A DNA stretch of 64,000 bases from Rhodothermales bacterium. GTDB taxonomy: Bacteria; Bacteroidota; Rhodothermia; Rhodothermales; UBA10348. The translations under genes were made by a program, and so were the position numbers. The stretch covers positions 163,349-227,348 of the forward strand of contig JANQQV010000018.1 of NCBI GenBank assembly GCA_028284865.1, given 5' to 3'. Positions 19,557 through 32,220 of the stretch are shown here, in pieces; within the stretch, counting starts at the first letter, position 1; each line of letters begins with the position of its first letter. The notes below the pieces were generated by a model. The model was not told the origin of the DNA. It ran no database searches and worked only from the letters and a program-made list of their open reading frames with translations.

Positions 19557-22256
19557 TCAGCCGTTTCGGATCGATGCGATCTGCGCGCCGAGTTCGTCGT
19601 CTGGGTTTTCTGAAAGCCACGCCTCGGCGCGCTCCAGATTGGACTCGGCCGCGTCCGCGCGACCATTCTGCATCTGCACCCGCGCGAGGTTGATGAGGTC
19701 TTGAGCGTGACGGCCGTTTCGAGGGCCTTCGTCACCGATTGCATCGACTACAATTTGGCCATAGCGAATGGCTTCCGGCAGCCGGTTCAGCGATTCCAAT
19801 GTGCTGGTCAGTTTTCTGCTGACTCCCACGACGCGACCATGTTCGAGCGCATAGCTCAGACGCAGAATTTCGAAAGCTTCGAAATAGTGGCCGACTGCTG
19901 CATTCAGGTCGTCTCGCTTGACTTCGAGATCCCCAAGCCACTGATGGTCGAGACCTATGATGAAGGACGACGCAGGAAGGAGTAGTTCATGCACGCGAAG
20001 GGACTCTTCGAATAGCGGGGCTGCTTCCTCCGTCCGACCAAGGGCCAGATAGACGCGACCCTTCCAGTTGACCGAGTTTGCCGTCACGTTGTGATCGCGT
20101 CCGTAAATGGCGGTTCGGCGAACAATCGCTTCTTCAAATTGGGTCAGCGCCTCCGTATAGGCCTGCTTGTCAAAGAGAAGGGCTCCGTAATTGTGGAGGT
20201 TTGAGGCGTAGAATGGATGGTTTTCACCGATTTCACGCCGCGTCATCGGTAGACCACGCTCGAAATAGTCTTCAGCTATTCGGAACGTCTCCTCTTCCAA
20301 CCCCCCGAGGTAATACAACACGCCATAAACCGCTCCAAGATTGGCCAATGACTCAGCCACATCTCGGTGCGCGCCATCGTGCAGAGATTCCCTGATGGCC
20401 AGCGCTTCTTCCCACACAACTCTTGTGGTGTCGTACTTGCCCATTCCGTATAGGGTGACGCCGAGATCGTTCAAGCTCTGCGCGACGTCCAGATGTTGCT
20501 CTCCGTAGATCTGACGGTGCATGGCGAGCGCCGATTCGTGCAGTTCACGAGAGCGCTGCGAATTGCCGATGTCGTCTTCCAGCACGGCAAGCGCGTACGT
20601 CGCTTTTGCCAGGTCAGATGTTATCTCACCGTCCGCAAGCGACTCCTGGACTGCAAGAGCGGCTTCTGCCAATACATGGCCCTCATTCTCCTCTCCAAGC
20701 CCTGCATACACCAAACTGAGCACGCGCATCAATTCGCTCTGCACTTCGGGGTGTTCGTCGAGTCGGTCTCGGACATTTTCTGCGCCGATATCAACCATCT
20801 CACGGACCGTCACATCCCTTCCCTGGGCAACTTCCGGATTTGCCGCATCAAACAGCGTCACCAGGAAATCGATCACCTCCCGTGACTTCTCGGCTTCGAG
20901 CGCTATTTGCTCGCGCTGGCGCTCCGTTACTGCCGCGGAGTAGACCGCAATGACCGTTGTCAAGACCAGAAGGACGGCGACAGCGGCTGCAGCAGCTACC
21001 GCAATCTTGTTACGCTGGACGAACTTGCCGACGCGATACCCGAACGTATCGTCCTGGGCACTGACCGGACGACCCCCGAGGTAGTGTCCAATGTCGAGCT
21101 GAAGCTGATCGGCGGACTGGTAGCGCCGATCCATCTCCTTGCGAAGCGCCATCAAAACGATGCGATCCAGGTCGCCGCTTAGCTGCTTGCGCAGGCTGGC
21201 AAGCGGCGTCCGACGCTTCGTGCTCACCATCTCGGGGCTGGGACCGTCCACGGTCGCATCGACCGCCGTGTCCACCCTCGAGATCATGGTACTCGGTTTC
21301 TCTGGAGCTTTCTCGAGGATGATCTTTTCGATCTCCCCTTGAACCCGCGTCTGGAAAGTGAATGGGCGATGCCCAGTCAGCAATTCGTAAAGCAGGACCC
21401 CGAGCTGATAGACGTCAGACGCCGTCGTCAAAGAGTTACCCCGTACCTGCTCGGGCGAAGCATACTCTGGCGTCATAACACGCTGTTCCTCCCGGGTCAT
21501 GGGAAGCGTGTATCCTGTCAGGTCCGGGTTCAGGAACTTCGCGATCCCGAAATCCAGCAGCTTGACGTTTCCATCCTTGGTGACCAGGATGTTCGAGGGC
21601 TTCAGGTCCCGATGAACGATCAGGTTCTGGTGCGCATAATGGACGGCCGCACAAACCTTCTGGAATAGCTTGAGTCGATCCTGGAGGGATAGTCGATTCT
21701 CGTCACAGTATTTGGTAATGGGGTCGCCATCGACGTACTCCATGACGAAGTATGAAACGCCTTCATCAGTCGCCCCGCCATCGAGAAGCTGTGCGATGCC
21801 CGGGTGATTCAAACTGGCGAGAATGCGCCTTTCCACCCGGAATCGTTTCAGGATGTCATCTGTGTCCATCCCCCGGCGGATGACCTTGACGGCAACGTAA
21901 CGCTTGAATGCCTCGTCATCACGGACACCGAGGAATACCTGACCCATGCCACCGCGGCCCAGCTTCCGGATCAACCGATAAGGACCCGCGCGCTCGATCT
22001 CCGCGTCACCGCTCTCTTCTTCAACAACCGAGGACATGCGAGCCAGCGCTTCTTCGAGATCCGAGCGATTCGTGTTGTCCAGGAACGTGTCCGCCTTGTC
22101 CGAAGCAGCCAGCATCTTCAGGACTTGTTCTGCCAACTCCACGTCTTCGCCCGCTTCTTTGCGAACGAGTTCTTCCCGCTGATCGCGATCAAGCTCCAGG
22201 GCCTCGTCCATGATGGACTCGATCCGCTGCCATCGTTTCGGGTCGATGTTCTTCAT
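19557..22256 (-). CDS. Transmembrane Ser/Thr protein kinase with TPR sensor domain
   Basis: An 899-residue Hanks-type kinase. A short helical N-terminal region (1-85) precedes the kinase domain (about 92-390). The domain has all catalytic elements: glycine loop GRGGMG at 100-105, Lys124 in VAVK, HRDLKPSN with catalytic Asp217, and DFG at 235-237. One membrane helix lies at about 418-443. The external region is a TPR array (about 500-899) suited to protein binding. It lies 64 bases downstream of an ECF sigma factor gene on the same strand, so the kinase probably controls that sigma factor. It is convergent with clpB, 16 bases apart. Confidence 0.92.
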   Translation of the reverse strand: MKNIDPKRWQRIESIMDEALELDRDQREELVRKEAGEDVELAEQVLKMLAASDKADTFLDNTNRSDLEEALARMSSVVEEESGDAEIERAGPYRLIRKLGRGGMGQVFLGVRDDEAFKRYVAVKVIRRGMDTDDILKRFRVERRILASLNHPGIAQLLDGGATDEGVSYFVMEYVDGDPITKYCDENRLSLQDRLKLFQKVCAAVHYAHQNLIVHRDLKPSNILVTKDGNVKLLDFGIAKFLNPDLTGYTLPMTREEQRVMTPEYASPEQVRGNSLTTASDVYQLGVLLYELLTGHRPFTFQTRVQGEIEKIILEKAPEKPSTMISRVDTAVDATVDGPSPEMVSTKRRTPLASLRKQLSGDLDRIVLMALRKEMDRRYQSADQLQLDIGHYLGGRPVSAQDDTFGYRVGKFVQRNKIAVAAAAAVAVLLVLTTVIAVYSAAVTERQREQIALEAEKSREVIDFLVTLFDAANPEVAQGRDVTVREMVDIGAENVRDRLDEHPEVQSELMRVLSLVYAGLGEENEGHVLAEAALAVQESLADGEITSDLAKATYALAVLEDDIGNSQRSRELHESALAMHRQIYGEQHLDVAQSLNDLGVTLYGMGKYDTTRVVWEEALAIRESLHDGAHRDVAESLANLGAVYGVLYYLGGLEEETFRIAEDYFERGLPMTRREIGENHPFYASNLHNYGALLFDKQAYTEALTQFEEAIVRRTAIYGRDHNVTANSVNWKGRVYLALGRTEEAAPLFEESLRVHELLLPASSFIIGLDHQWLGDLEVKRDDLNAAVGHYFEAFEILRLSYALEHGRVVGVSRKLTSTLESLNRLPEAIRYGQIVVDAIGDEGPRNGRHAQDLINLARVQMQNGRADAAESNLERAEAWLSENPDDELGAQIASIRNG

Positions 22257-22320
22257 GATTCGTGTCCCGCGCGTTCTGACCCGTCCATGACCAGACGCCC
22301 TCTGGTATCATCGCGCATTA

Positions 22321-22887
22321 TCATTCGCCCCCTTTCAGCGCCAGGAAAAGGAATGATTTCGCCTTCAACCAGTCACGGTCCACCGTTCGCGAAGACACAT
22401 CCAGTAGGGCAGCAGTTTCCTCGATGGACATCCCTCCAAAGAACCGACACTCAACGATTGTGGCCAGACGCGGATTGAGTGCTTCGAGCTCCTTCATCGC
22501 ATCATCCAGATCGAGGATGTCCACGTTGTTGGAGGTGTCCGAAATCAACGAGGCATTCAGCTCAGTGTGGTGTGCTCCTCCCCCTCTCTTCTCCGCTTTG
22601 ACTCGGCGGGCATAGTCCACCAGAATCTGTCGCATGGCCCGTGCGGTAACCGAGAAGAAGTGGACCCGGTCATTCCAGCCGTTCTCATCCCGATCAAACA
22701 GCTTCAAATAGGCCTCGTGAACGAGACCTGTCGTGTTCAACGTTTCGCCTGGCTTGCGGTATCGAAGCTGACGACGCGCCATCGCGTGCAGTTCGTCATA
22801 GACGAGCGCAAAGAGGCGATCCCCGGCACGGTCATCACCGTTCCGGTGGGCGGCTATCAGCTGAGTAACCATCCCCTCGTCGTTCAT
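22321..22887 (-). CDS. ECF-family sigma-70 factor (kinase-associated type)
   Basis: A 188-residue sigma factor. Region 2 includes FALVYDELHAMARRQLRYR and HEAYLKLF. Region 4 includes the helix-turn-helix MSIEETAALLDVSSRTVDRDW. The RAMRQILVDYAR segment and HFFSVTA mark the group TIGR02999, common in Planctomycetes, Acidobacteria and Rhodothermota. These often lack an adjacent anti-sigma factor and instead sit beside a Ser/Thr kinase, as here. Start ATG at 22887. A threonine- and serine-containing linker between regions 2 and 4 offers possible phosphorylation sites, but that is inference. Confidence 0.92.
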   Translation of the reverse strand: MNDEGMVTQLIAAHRNGDDRAGDRLFALVYDELHAMARRQLRYRKPGETLNTTGLVHEAYLKLFDRDENGWNDRVHFFSVTARAMRQILVDYARRVKAEKRGGGAHHTELNASLISDTSNNVDILDLDDAMKELEALNPRLATIVECRFFGGMSIEETAALLDVSSRTVDRDWLKAKSFLFLALKGGE

Positions 22888-23027
22888 GGAGTCGAAGGGT
22901 TATGCTGTTGTAGGGGTGGAGCTTACAGGGTACGGCAACCACGCCGGAATGGAAACCCTTATCGTACAAGGCTTTCGGGCCGATTTCCCACCCGTCCAAA
23001 ACGTCAATTTCAGCGGGTTCGAGTCTC

Positions 23028-25646
23028 TTACTCGTATCGAATGGTCTCGATAGGATCGGACCACGCCGCTCGTGTCGCATGATAGCCCACAGTCACTACT
23101 GTCAAGATCAAGGCAGCCGCGCCAGCCATGAGGAACGCTTGAGGTTCGACACCCACCCGATAAGGAAAGTTGGACAGCCATCCGCGCATGATGTACCAGG
23201 CAATTGGAGAAGCGATCACAAACGCGATGGAGACGAGAATCACAAACTCTGAAACCAGCAGGCGAAGGATCGACGTCGAGCTGGCACCCATCACTTTGCG
23301 GATTCCAATCTCGCGCGTTCGGCGGGATGTGGAATACGAAGCGAGCCCCAGCAAGCCCAATCCAGCCAATGCGATGGCCAGCAGGGAAAACAGTCTGAAC
23401 ATGCGAGCTGATCGTTCTTCGGCCGCATACAGATTGTTGAAATGATCATCGAGGAAGAATGCCTCGAAGGAATCATCCGGATACACTTGTGCCCAGGCCT
23501 GCTCAAGCCCCTGCATCGTCGCAGACAAATCTTCAGTTCGAACCCGGGTCATGATGTAGGAGGGGACGTCTGCAGTGGCCACCAAAACCAGAGGTTCCAC
23601 CTGAGTGTGCAGCGATTGGAAGTGAAAGTCGTCGAGCACGCCAACGACCCTGCCTTCCATGACATCCGGAGTCGAGCCATCCAGACTGGAGGGCCAGACA
23701 ATGGATCGGCCCACAGCCTCTGACGCCGTCCACCCCATCCGTAGTGCGGCCGTTCGATTGATTAAAAAAGCTTCATCCAGATCAGCTGGGCGGTCTGGAT
23801 CGAATCGACGGCCGTTCAAAACCGAAACATCCATCAAGTCGGAAAAACCGGGGCGCACATGGAGCATGGCCACACTGACGCCATCCTCCCCGCTCTCAAC
23901 ACCTTCAGGCATAAGGAGCACGCCTCCCGCACCATTCCCCAGCAAAGAACTTGACGCGGTCACGCCTTCGACGCCTGCTTGGCGTTCAAATTCCGAGATG
24001 AGCGTCGCTCCCGACCGTCGCATTTCCGGCGTGCGCATGCGCGTAACCAGTACCTGCTCCTCATCAAACCCGAGCGGCCGATCTTGCAAGTACGACAGTT
24101 GACGATTCACGATCAGCGTGCCAACGATCAATACGATTGACACGGTAAACTGAAACACCACCAGCGCGCGACGGAAGAAGCTGCTGCCTGACTGTCCCGC
24201 GAGCAGGTCCCCTTTCAGCACCACGACGGGATTGAACCGCGCCAGTACAAGAGCCGGGTAGAAGCCTGAGAGCAGGCCTACGAACAGCACAAAGCCCACC
24301 AGCCCAGCGAGGAAGCCGGGATGAACCAGAAGAGAGAGATCGAGCGGTCGACCAGCGAGCTCTGAAAAAATGGGTTCGAATACGAACGTCATGCCCAAGC
24401 CTACCAGTAGGGCGAGCGCAGACAACATGATGGTCTCCCCCAGAAACTGGGATATGACCTGCGTTCGATGTGCGCCAACCGCTTTTCTAACGCCCACCTC
24501 CCGCGCTCTTCTCGCGCTACGTGCCGTCGAGAGATTGATGAAGTTGACGATAGCCAGGATCAGGATGAACAATGCGATCATCCCAAGAATCAAAAGGGTC
24601 TCGACAGAGCCATTCGGTTCAAGCTCTCCATCCATGTGGGAGTGCAAATGGATGTCCAACATGGGCTGCAAATGAAAGCCGATCCGCGAAGCGACTTCGG
24701 GTCCCGCAACGGCTTCAATTGCGGCAGGAAATTTTGCATCGACGACTGATCGGTCGGTCGCCGCGTTCAGCAACAGATAGGTGTGAAAGAAATTGTTGCC
24801 CATGTGGTTGATCACACCAGGGCGGGTCTGAACCAAAGTCTCGAAAGACAGCAGCACGGAGGGCCGGAAATGCGAGGTGGCCGGAAAATCCCTGAATACG
24901 CCGTCCACGACATAGTCTGATCCAAGTACCTGAATGGTCTGCCCCTGCGGATCCTGCGTGCCGAACATGCGCTCCGCCACAGATTCCGATAACAGAAGTC
25001 GATAGGCCTGCTCCAGCGCGTCAGCTGTCATCGGACGTGCCGCGGGTATGTTCAGAATATCCAGAATGGACGCATCCGCATCGTAGACGTCAGACTCGCT
25101 GAAGACGCGACCGTTTACCCGCATTTCGATATCCGCGCGGCGCTTCTGAAGCCGGAAATAGTTCGTGATCTCCGGAAAGTTGGCCGTGAACATGGGGCCC
25201 AATGGCGCGGCGGTGATCGGTGATCGGGTCTCGACTTCAGTGAAGTTGGACGTTCGGACGACGCGCATGATGCGATCGGCCTGCTCGTGATGCGTGTCAA
25301 AGGAGAGTTCGGATATGGCGAACAGACCAATGATGATCGTGCAGGCAATTCCGACTGCGAGTCCGGTGATGTTGATCGACATGAACCCGAGGCTTTTCCT
25401 CAGATTCCGCAGGGCGAGAAGCAGATAGTTCTTGGTCATTTCCAGACTCCAGTAGGTAGTTCGGAGCAGGAATCCGGGAATCGATCGAAGAACCTGGCTG
25501 CGATACCACTGACGGGCTCGACGCGAACCATAGTCTCCTTCGATCTCGTGGAACGTCTCTTCGAGATCGCCTTCCACGAACTGCTGCTCACTGTGATGAA
25601 CAATTGACCGGAGTACCAACTGCCATATGCGGGGGGGATGACTCAC
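23028..25646 (-). CDS. FtsX/MacB-type ABC transporter permease with prefix domain
   Basis: An 872-residue permease. The N-terminal 75 or so residues are a soluble permease-prefix domain (QLVLRSIVHHSEQQFVEGDL) that in other genomes goes with an adjacent PadR regulator. Two four-helix FtsX modules follow, each with a large MacB-like periplasmic domain. The SARRAREVGVRKAVGA and SRRTREIGIRKVMGA coupling motifs mark the two FtsX domains. There is no ATPase gene beside it, so a partner encoded elsewhere is needed. I placed the start at GTG 25646, which overlaps the padR stop as GTGA; an ATG at 25682 is also in frame. Confidence 0.88.
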   Translation of the reverse strand: MSHPPRIWQLVLRSIVHHSEQQFVEGDLEETFHEIEGDYGSRRARQWYRSQVLRSIPGFLLRTTYWSLEMTKNYLLLALRNLRKSLGFMSINITGLAVGIACTIIIGLFAISELSFDTHHEQADRIMRVVRTSNFTEVETRSPITAAPLGPMFTANFPEITNYFRLQKRRADIEMRVNGRVFSESDVYDADASILDILNIPAARPMTADALEQAYRLLLSESVAERMFGTQDPQGQTIQVLGSDYVVDGVFRDFPATSHFRPSVLLSFETLVQTRPGVINHMGNNFFHTYLLLNAATDRSVVDAKFPAAIEAVAGPEVASRIGFHLQPMLDIHLHSHMDGELEPNGSVETLLILGMIALFILILAIVNFINLSTARSARRAREVGVRKAVGAHRTQVISQFLGETIMLSALALLVGLGMTFVFEPIFSELAGRPLDLSLLVHPGFLAGLVGFVLFVGLLSGFYPALVLARFNPVVVLKGDLLAGQSGSSFFRRALVVFQFTVSIVLIVGTLIVNRQLSYLQDRPLGFDEEQVLVTRMRTPEMRRSGATLISEFERQAGVEGVTASSSLLGNGAGGVLLMPEGVESGEDGVSVAMLHVRPGFSDLMDVSVLNGRRFDPDRPADLDEAFLINRTAALRMGWTASEAVGRSIVWPSSLDGSTPDVMEGRVVGVLDDFHFQSLHTQVEPLVLVATADVPSYIMTRVRTEDLSATMQGLEQAWAQVYPDDSFEAFFLDDHFNNLYAAEERSARMFRLFSLLAIALAGLGLLGLASYSTSRRTREIGIRKVMGASSTSILRLLVSEFVILVSIAFVIASPIAWYIMRGWLSNFPYRVGVEPQAFLMAGAAALILTVVTVGYHATRAAWSDPIETIRYE

Positions 25647-25963
25647 GTGAGCGACAACCCAGGATCGGGCAGGTCCTTCCACATGGCATCCGTCACGGAG
25701 CGAGCGGTATTCAACGCACGCACGCCATCGCCAGTCAGGCGGTATAGTTTCCGACTTCGACCTCCCCTGCCACCGGTCGGTGCACCCATTCTTGAGCGCA
25801 GTAGCCCCTTACGAGTCAGCCGGTCAAGCGGGGTATACACGGTTGCAATGGGCCAATCCTCTCCCGTCACATTGGACAAGTGCGTCCGGATGGATGCACC
25901 ATACGCCTCTTCCTGCAGTCGCCAGACTGCCAAAAGGATCAATTCTTCGGCGCGTGTGAGCAT
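25643..25963 (-). CDS. PadR-family transcriptional regulator
   Basis: A 106-residue winged-helix repressor. The pattern LTRAEELILLAVWRLQEEAYG followed by IATVYTPLDRLTRKGLL is diagnostic of PadR. The wing is GGRGGRSRKLYRLTGDG. The ATG at 25963 starts directly before the first helix; the frame is open a little further upstream. It overlaps the FtsX-type permease by four bases, and the pair is a recurrent two-gene unit. It presumably represses its own operon; the signal is unknown. Confidence 0.9.
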   Translation of the reverse strand: MLTRAEELILLAVWRLQEEAYGASIRTHLSNVTGEDWPIATVYTPLDRLTRKGLLRSRMGAPTGGRGGRSRKLYRLTGDGVRALNTARSVTDAMWKDLPDPGLSLT

Positions 25964-26354
25964 GGAATGGAGTGGAAGATCGAAGTTGAGCTGAAATGCC
26001 CTTGAGGAGGGCATCTTCCGGTCAATGATCGGGCATAGCGGAATAAAACATCATTTGTTTCACATTTGGATACTAATTGGTGTCCAGGGCTTCGCTTTCA
26101 GCTTGAAAGCGACCCGTTCGCAAGGGATTGATCTGGTTCTTTCCAAGGCATGTCGATAGTCACCCGCAATAACGGCTTTAGCACTCGCAGACACCCTGAA
26201 TCATTGTGCGTAAACCACGGTATTACAGGATCATACATTCGCAACCATGCACCCCTTTTGCTGTTGATAAGTCAACTTGCAAAACGGCATTCAACAGGGT
26301 TTATTGGTCTTTGCCCGTTTCTCGTCACTGCCCCGGAATCACCGCTGATCGTCC
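25964..26354. other. Divergent intergenic region between padR and smc
   Basis: 391 bases without a supported gene. The padR-proximal part (26041-26085) is AT-rich and a likely promoter area. Small inverted repeats are visible: AAACA/TGTTT at 26046-26060 and GCTTTCA/TGAAAGC at 26094-26110. A longer one lies at 26256-26284 (listed separately). I see no tRNA or riboswitch here. Confidence 0.5.
26256..26284. promoter_or_regulatory. Imperfect inverted repeat upstream of smc
   Basis: Arms TTTTGC-t-GTTGA and TCAAC-tt-GCAAAA flank a TAAG centre. Eleven bases pair on each side, with one extra base on the left and two on the right. It ends 70 bases before the smc start. Its size and symmetry suit a dimeric repressor site; a stem-loop in a leader RNA is also possible. 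Confidence 0.4.
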
Positions 26355-29906
<3,552 letters not shown>

Positions 29907-29924
29907 GGAAGCGGAACCGTTCGC

Positions 29925-31061
29925 TTAAAGAAGAACGGTTATCGTTGAGACGCGACCGGATCTCGCTGAGTTGTGCGGGAGGTATTGGGCTATGTACACA
30001 CCCCGCGCCATAACCGGCAGGGTTGTTCGTTGTCCCGGGTTCATTTCCAACAAAATCGCGCGACGCCCCAGCATGTCATACAGCGTCACCTGTCCTGAAG
30101 CACAGTCGCCTTGAAGCACCAGCTCGTCACCGCGCTGGGACAGACAGGCGCTTTGGCCATCAGATGATGGGATGCGTTCACTCCAGGTCGCGTCCGCATA
30201 CCACCGCTGCATGTATGCCAGTGTGGCGTCAGCGACGTTCTCAGCGAGCGCGACAACGTTTTCCTGCGAATCCCTTGCTCCGGGGCGGTGCGCCTCCAAT
30301 TGGATGGCATCAACCGTACCGCCGTCGCGGGATCCATGACGAGCTGTGATATAGCCTCCCGAGAAGAATGCTTGCCCTGAAAGAGGCGCGGGATCAGCCT
30401 GTGAGGGCGTCGATGCCACGCCCACCAGCTGAAGGAGTTGTCCAAAGCTTTCGCTTCCCCTGACCAAGGTGGAGAAGGACTCCCCAGATCGATGGTGCAG
30501 TGCCCGGATGCTGCTAAGTGAGGCAAATTGGTTCAGCTCTGCGTCTGACTGGCGAAGACGGGATGCAGAAAGCAGGTAGCCCAATTCGAATCGCGGCTGA
30601 CTATGACCATGCCCGTGCAGATCAAGCAGCAAACCACCACCGAATTCCGAAGTGACGGCTTCGGATGCCTCGTCCAGCGCGGCGTGGTAGGTCGCCCATG
30701 CAGCCGCAGCATGTGGGTCGCCGTCGGCTGCTTCACCGACATCCCGGTTGGCGTCCAGCTTGACGCGGTCCAGCAGGTTGATCACCACCCAGGGACGCTT
30801 ACCCGTTCGAGTTTCAATGGCGTCCGCGAGAGCCCGCGCCCACTCCTGGGTGCGAGAGTCCCGCACGGTCACACACGCAGTACATGTGCGATCGGCCAGT
30901 GAATCGGGCGCCAGATATCCCCCGTGGGGCGCAGACAGGATCAGCGGGTAGGTGCCCGTCTCGACTTCGACGAATGGTTGTGCCATCGCGCTTGGTACAA
31001 TCGCGCTCGATGATGCTGCGACAACACCGAAAAAAGAAAGAATGGTCAGTGCGCGAATCAT
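29925..31061 (-). CDS. Secreted N-formylglutamate amidohydrolase-like protein with T9SS sorting domain
   Basis: A 378-residue protein with a Sec signal (cleavage probably after SAMAQ). The body (about 33-300) resembles the N-formylglutamate amidohydrolase family: SAPHGGYLAPD near the start, NLLDRVKLDANRD, and LLLDLHGHGH, whose histidines would bind zinc. The last 60 residues look like a T9SS type A sorting domain (QVTLYDMLGRRA, LPVMARGVYIAQY). That would put the enzyme on the cell surface or outside, unlike the cytoplasmic histidine-pathway enzyme. The start at 31061 is set by the signal peptide. The substrate is unknown. Confidence 0.75.
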   Translation of the reverse strand: MIRALTILSFFGVVAASSSAIVPSAMAQPFVEVETGTYPLILSAPHGGYLAPDSLADRTCTACVTVRDSRTQEWARALADAIETRTGKRPWVVINLLDRVKLDANRDVGEAADGDPHAAAAWATYHAALDEASEAVTSEFGGGLLLDLHGHGHSQPRFELGYLLSASRLRQSDAELNQFASLSSIRALHHRSGESFSTLVRGSESFGQLLQLVGVASTPSQADPAPLSGQAFFSGGYITARHGSRDGGTVDAIQLEAHRPGARDSQENVVALAENVADATLAYMQRWYADATWSERIPSSDGQSACLSQRGDELVLQGDCASGQVTLYDMLGRRAILLEMNPGQRTTLPVMARGVYIAQYLPHNSARSGRVSTITVLL

Positions 31062-31169
31062 CAACGCCTGCGCAACCGAATGAACACCAGGCCAGACTTT
31101 GCGAGGGGGTATCGTGAGGAGGACGATCATTTTGCGCCGCAAAATGCTCATTCGACCAGCGCGCCCGAG

Positions 31170-32192
31170 CTACTCATAATCATGTTCGAAATACTCAATC
31201 CCTCTCCCGGGATCGGCACTCGCCATGCCTTTCTTCCGAATCCGCTCGGCCAATCGCTCGGCAAACACTTCTGCAGGATCGTACCCGTAGTGACGCAGCA
31301 GATGATTCATCGCGATCACCTCGCAAAGCACGGTCACGTTCTTTCCTGGCGTGATGGGAAGCATCACCAGCGGCAGTTGCGCGCCCAGAATGTCGTAGGT
31401 CTCCTCAACCATTCCCAGACGGGTGTACTCTTCGTCGGGGTCCCACGGATGCAGATTGACGACCACCTCGATGCGCTTCTGGAATCGGATGGCCCGAATA
31501 CCGAACATCGCCCGAACATCCACCAGCCCCAGGCCGCGAATCTCCATGAAGTGCTGGACGAGGTCCGTTCCAGACCCCATCAGGACCTGGCCTTCTTTCC
31601 GGGTCGCCATCACAACGTCATCGGCCACCAGGCGATGACCACGCTCCACCAGATCAAGTGCAACCTCGCTCTTTCCGATTCCAGCCGGACCAATGATCAA
31701 CAGTCCGATCCCGTAGACGTCCACGAGGGATCCATGCAGCGACTGCTGGGGTGCGAACTGATCCTCGAGGAAGTCCCGGAGCAAGTACATGAACTTGGTA
31801 CTTGGCTCACTCGTCACGTAGACCGGTACACCGGCTGTCGTTGCCTTCGCCAGAAGTTGCTCCTCCAGCTCATTACCCTCCGTGAGGATGATGCACGGGA
31901 TGGGAAACTTCAGAATGTTGTTGAAGGCCTTGAGCCGATCCTCTTCTTCGAGTGAATCCAGGTATCGACACTCAGTGTTGCCGAGCACCTGGATGCGCTG
32001 ATGGGTGAAGAGATCCAGATAGCCTGCCAGCGCCATTCCCGGGCGATGCAGGTTGCTCTCGGTGATCAGCTTGGTCTCGGCGTCACCCGCATTCAGCGGC
32101 TTGACCGGGATTCCCACCGTGTTCTCGAGCTGCTCGACGGCAAATGCTACCGAGATCGACTCTTTCTTGAACGTCTTGGGCTTGCGGGCCAT
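31170..32192 (-). CDS. hprK: HPr kinase/phosphorylase
   Basis: A bifunctional enzyme that phosphorylates and dephosphorylates a serine of HPr. The N-terminal domain covers about residues 1-135. The catalytic core has His153 in LHGSLV, P-loop GPAGIGKS at 168-175, LVADDVV, and the HPrK signature EIRGLGLVDVRAMFG near 217-231. The 340-residue length is slightly above the usual 310-330. No HPr gene is in this window. In this phylum the substrate may be an HPr-like protein outside a sugar PTS. It lies 28 bases downstream of moxR, probably in the same transcript. Confidence 0.94.
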   Translation of the reverse strand: MARKPKTFKKESISVAFAVEQLENTVGIPVKPLNAGDAETKLITESNLHRPGMALAGYLDLFTHQRIQVLGNTECRYLDSLEEEDRLKAFNNILKFPIPCIILTEGNELEEQLLAKATTAGVPVYVTSEPSTKFMYLLRDFLEDQFAPQQSLHGSLVDVYGIGLLIIGPAGIGKSEVALDLVERGHRLVADDVVMATRKEGQVLMGSGTDLVQHFMEIRGLGLVDVRAMFGIRAIRFQKRIEVVVNLHPWDPDEEYTRLGMVEETYDILGAQLPLVMLPITPGKNVTVLCEVIAMNHLLRHYGYDPAEVFAERLAERIRKKGMASADPGRGIEYFEHDYE

Positions 32193-32220
32193 GGGACAAC
32201 CGAGGGCGGGTCAATGAGGA

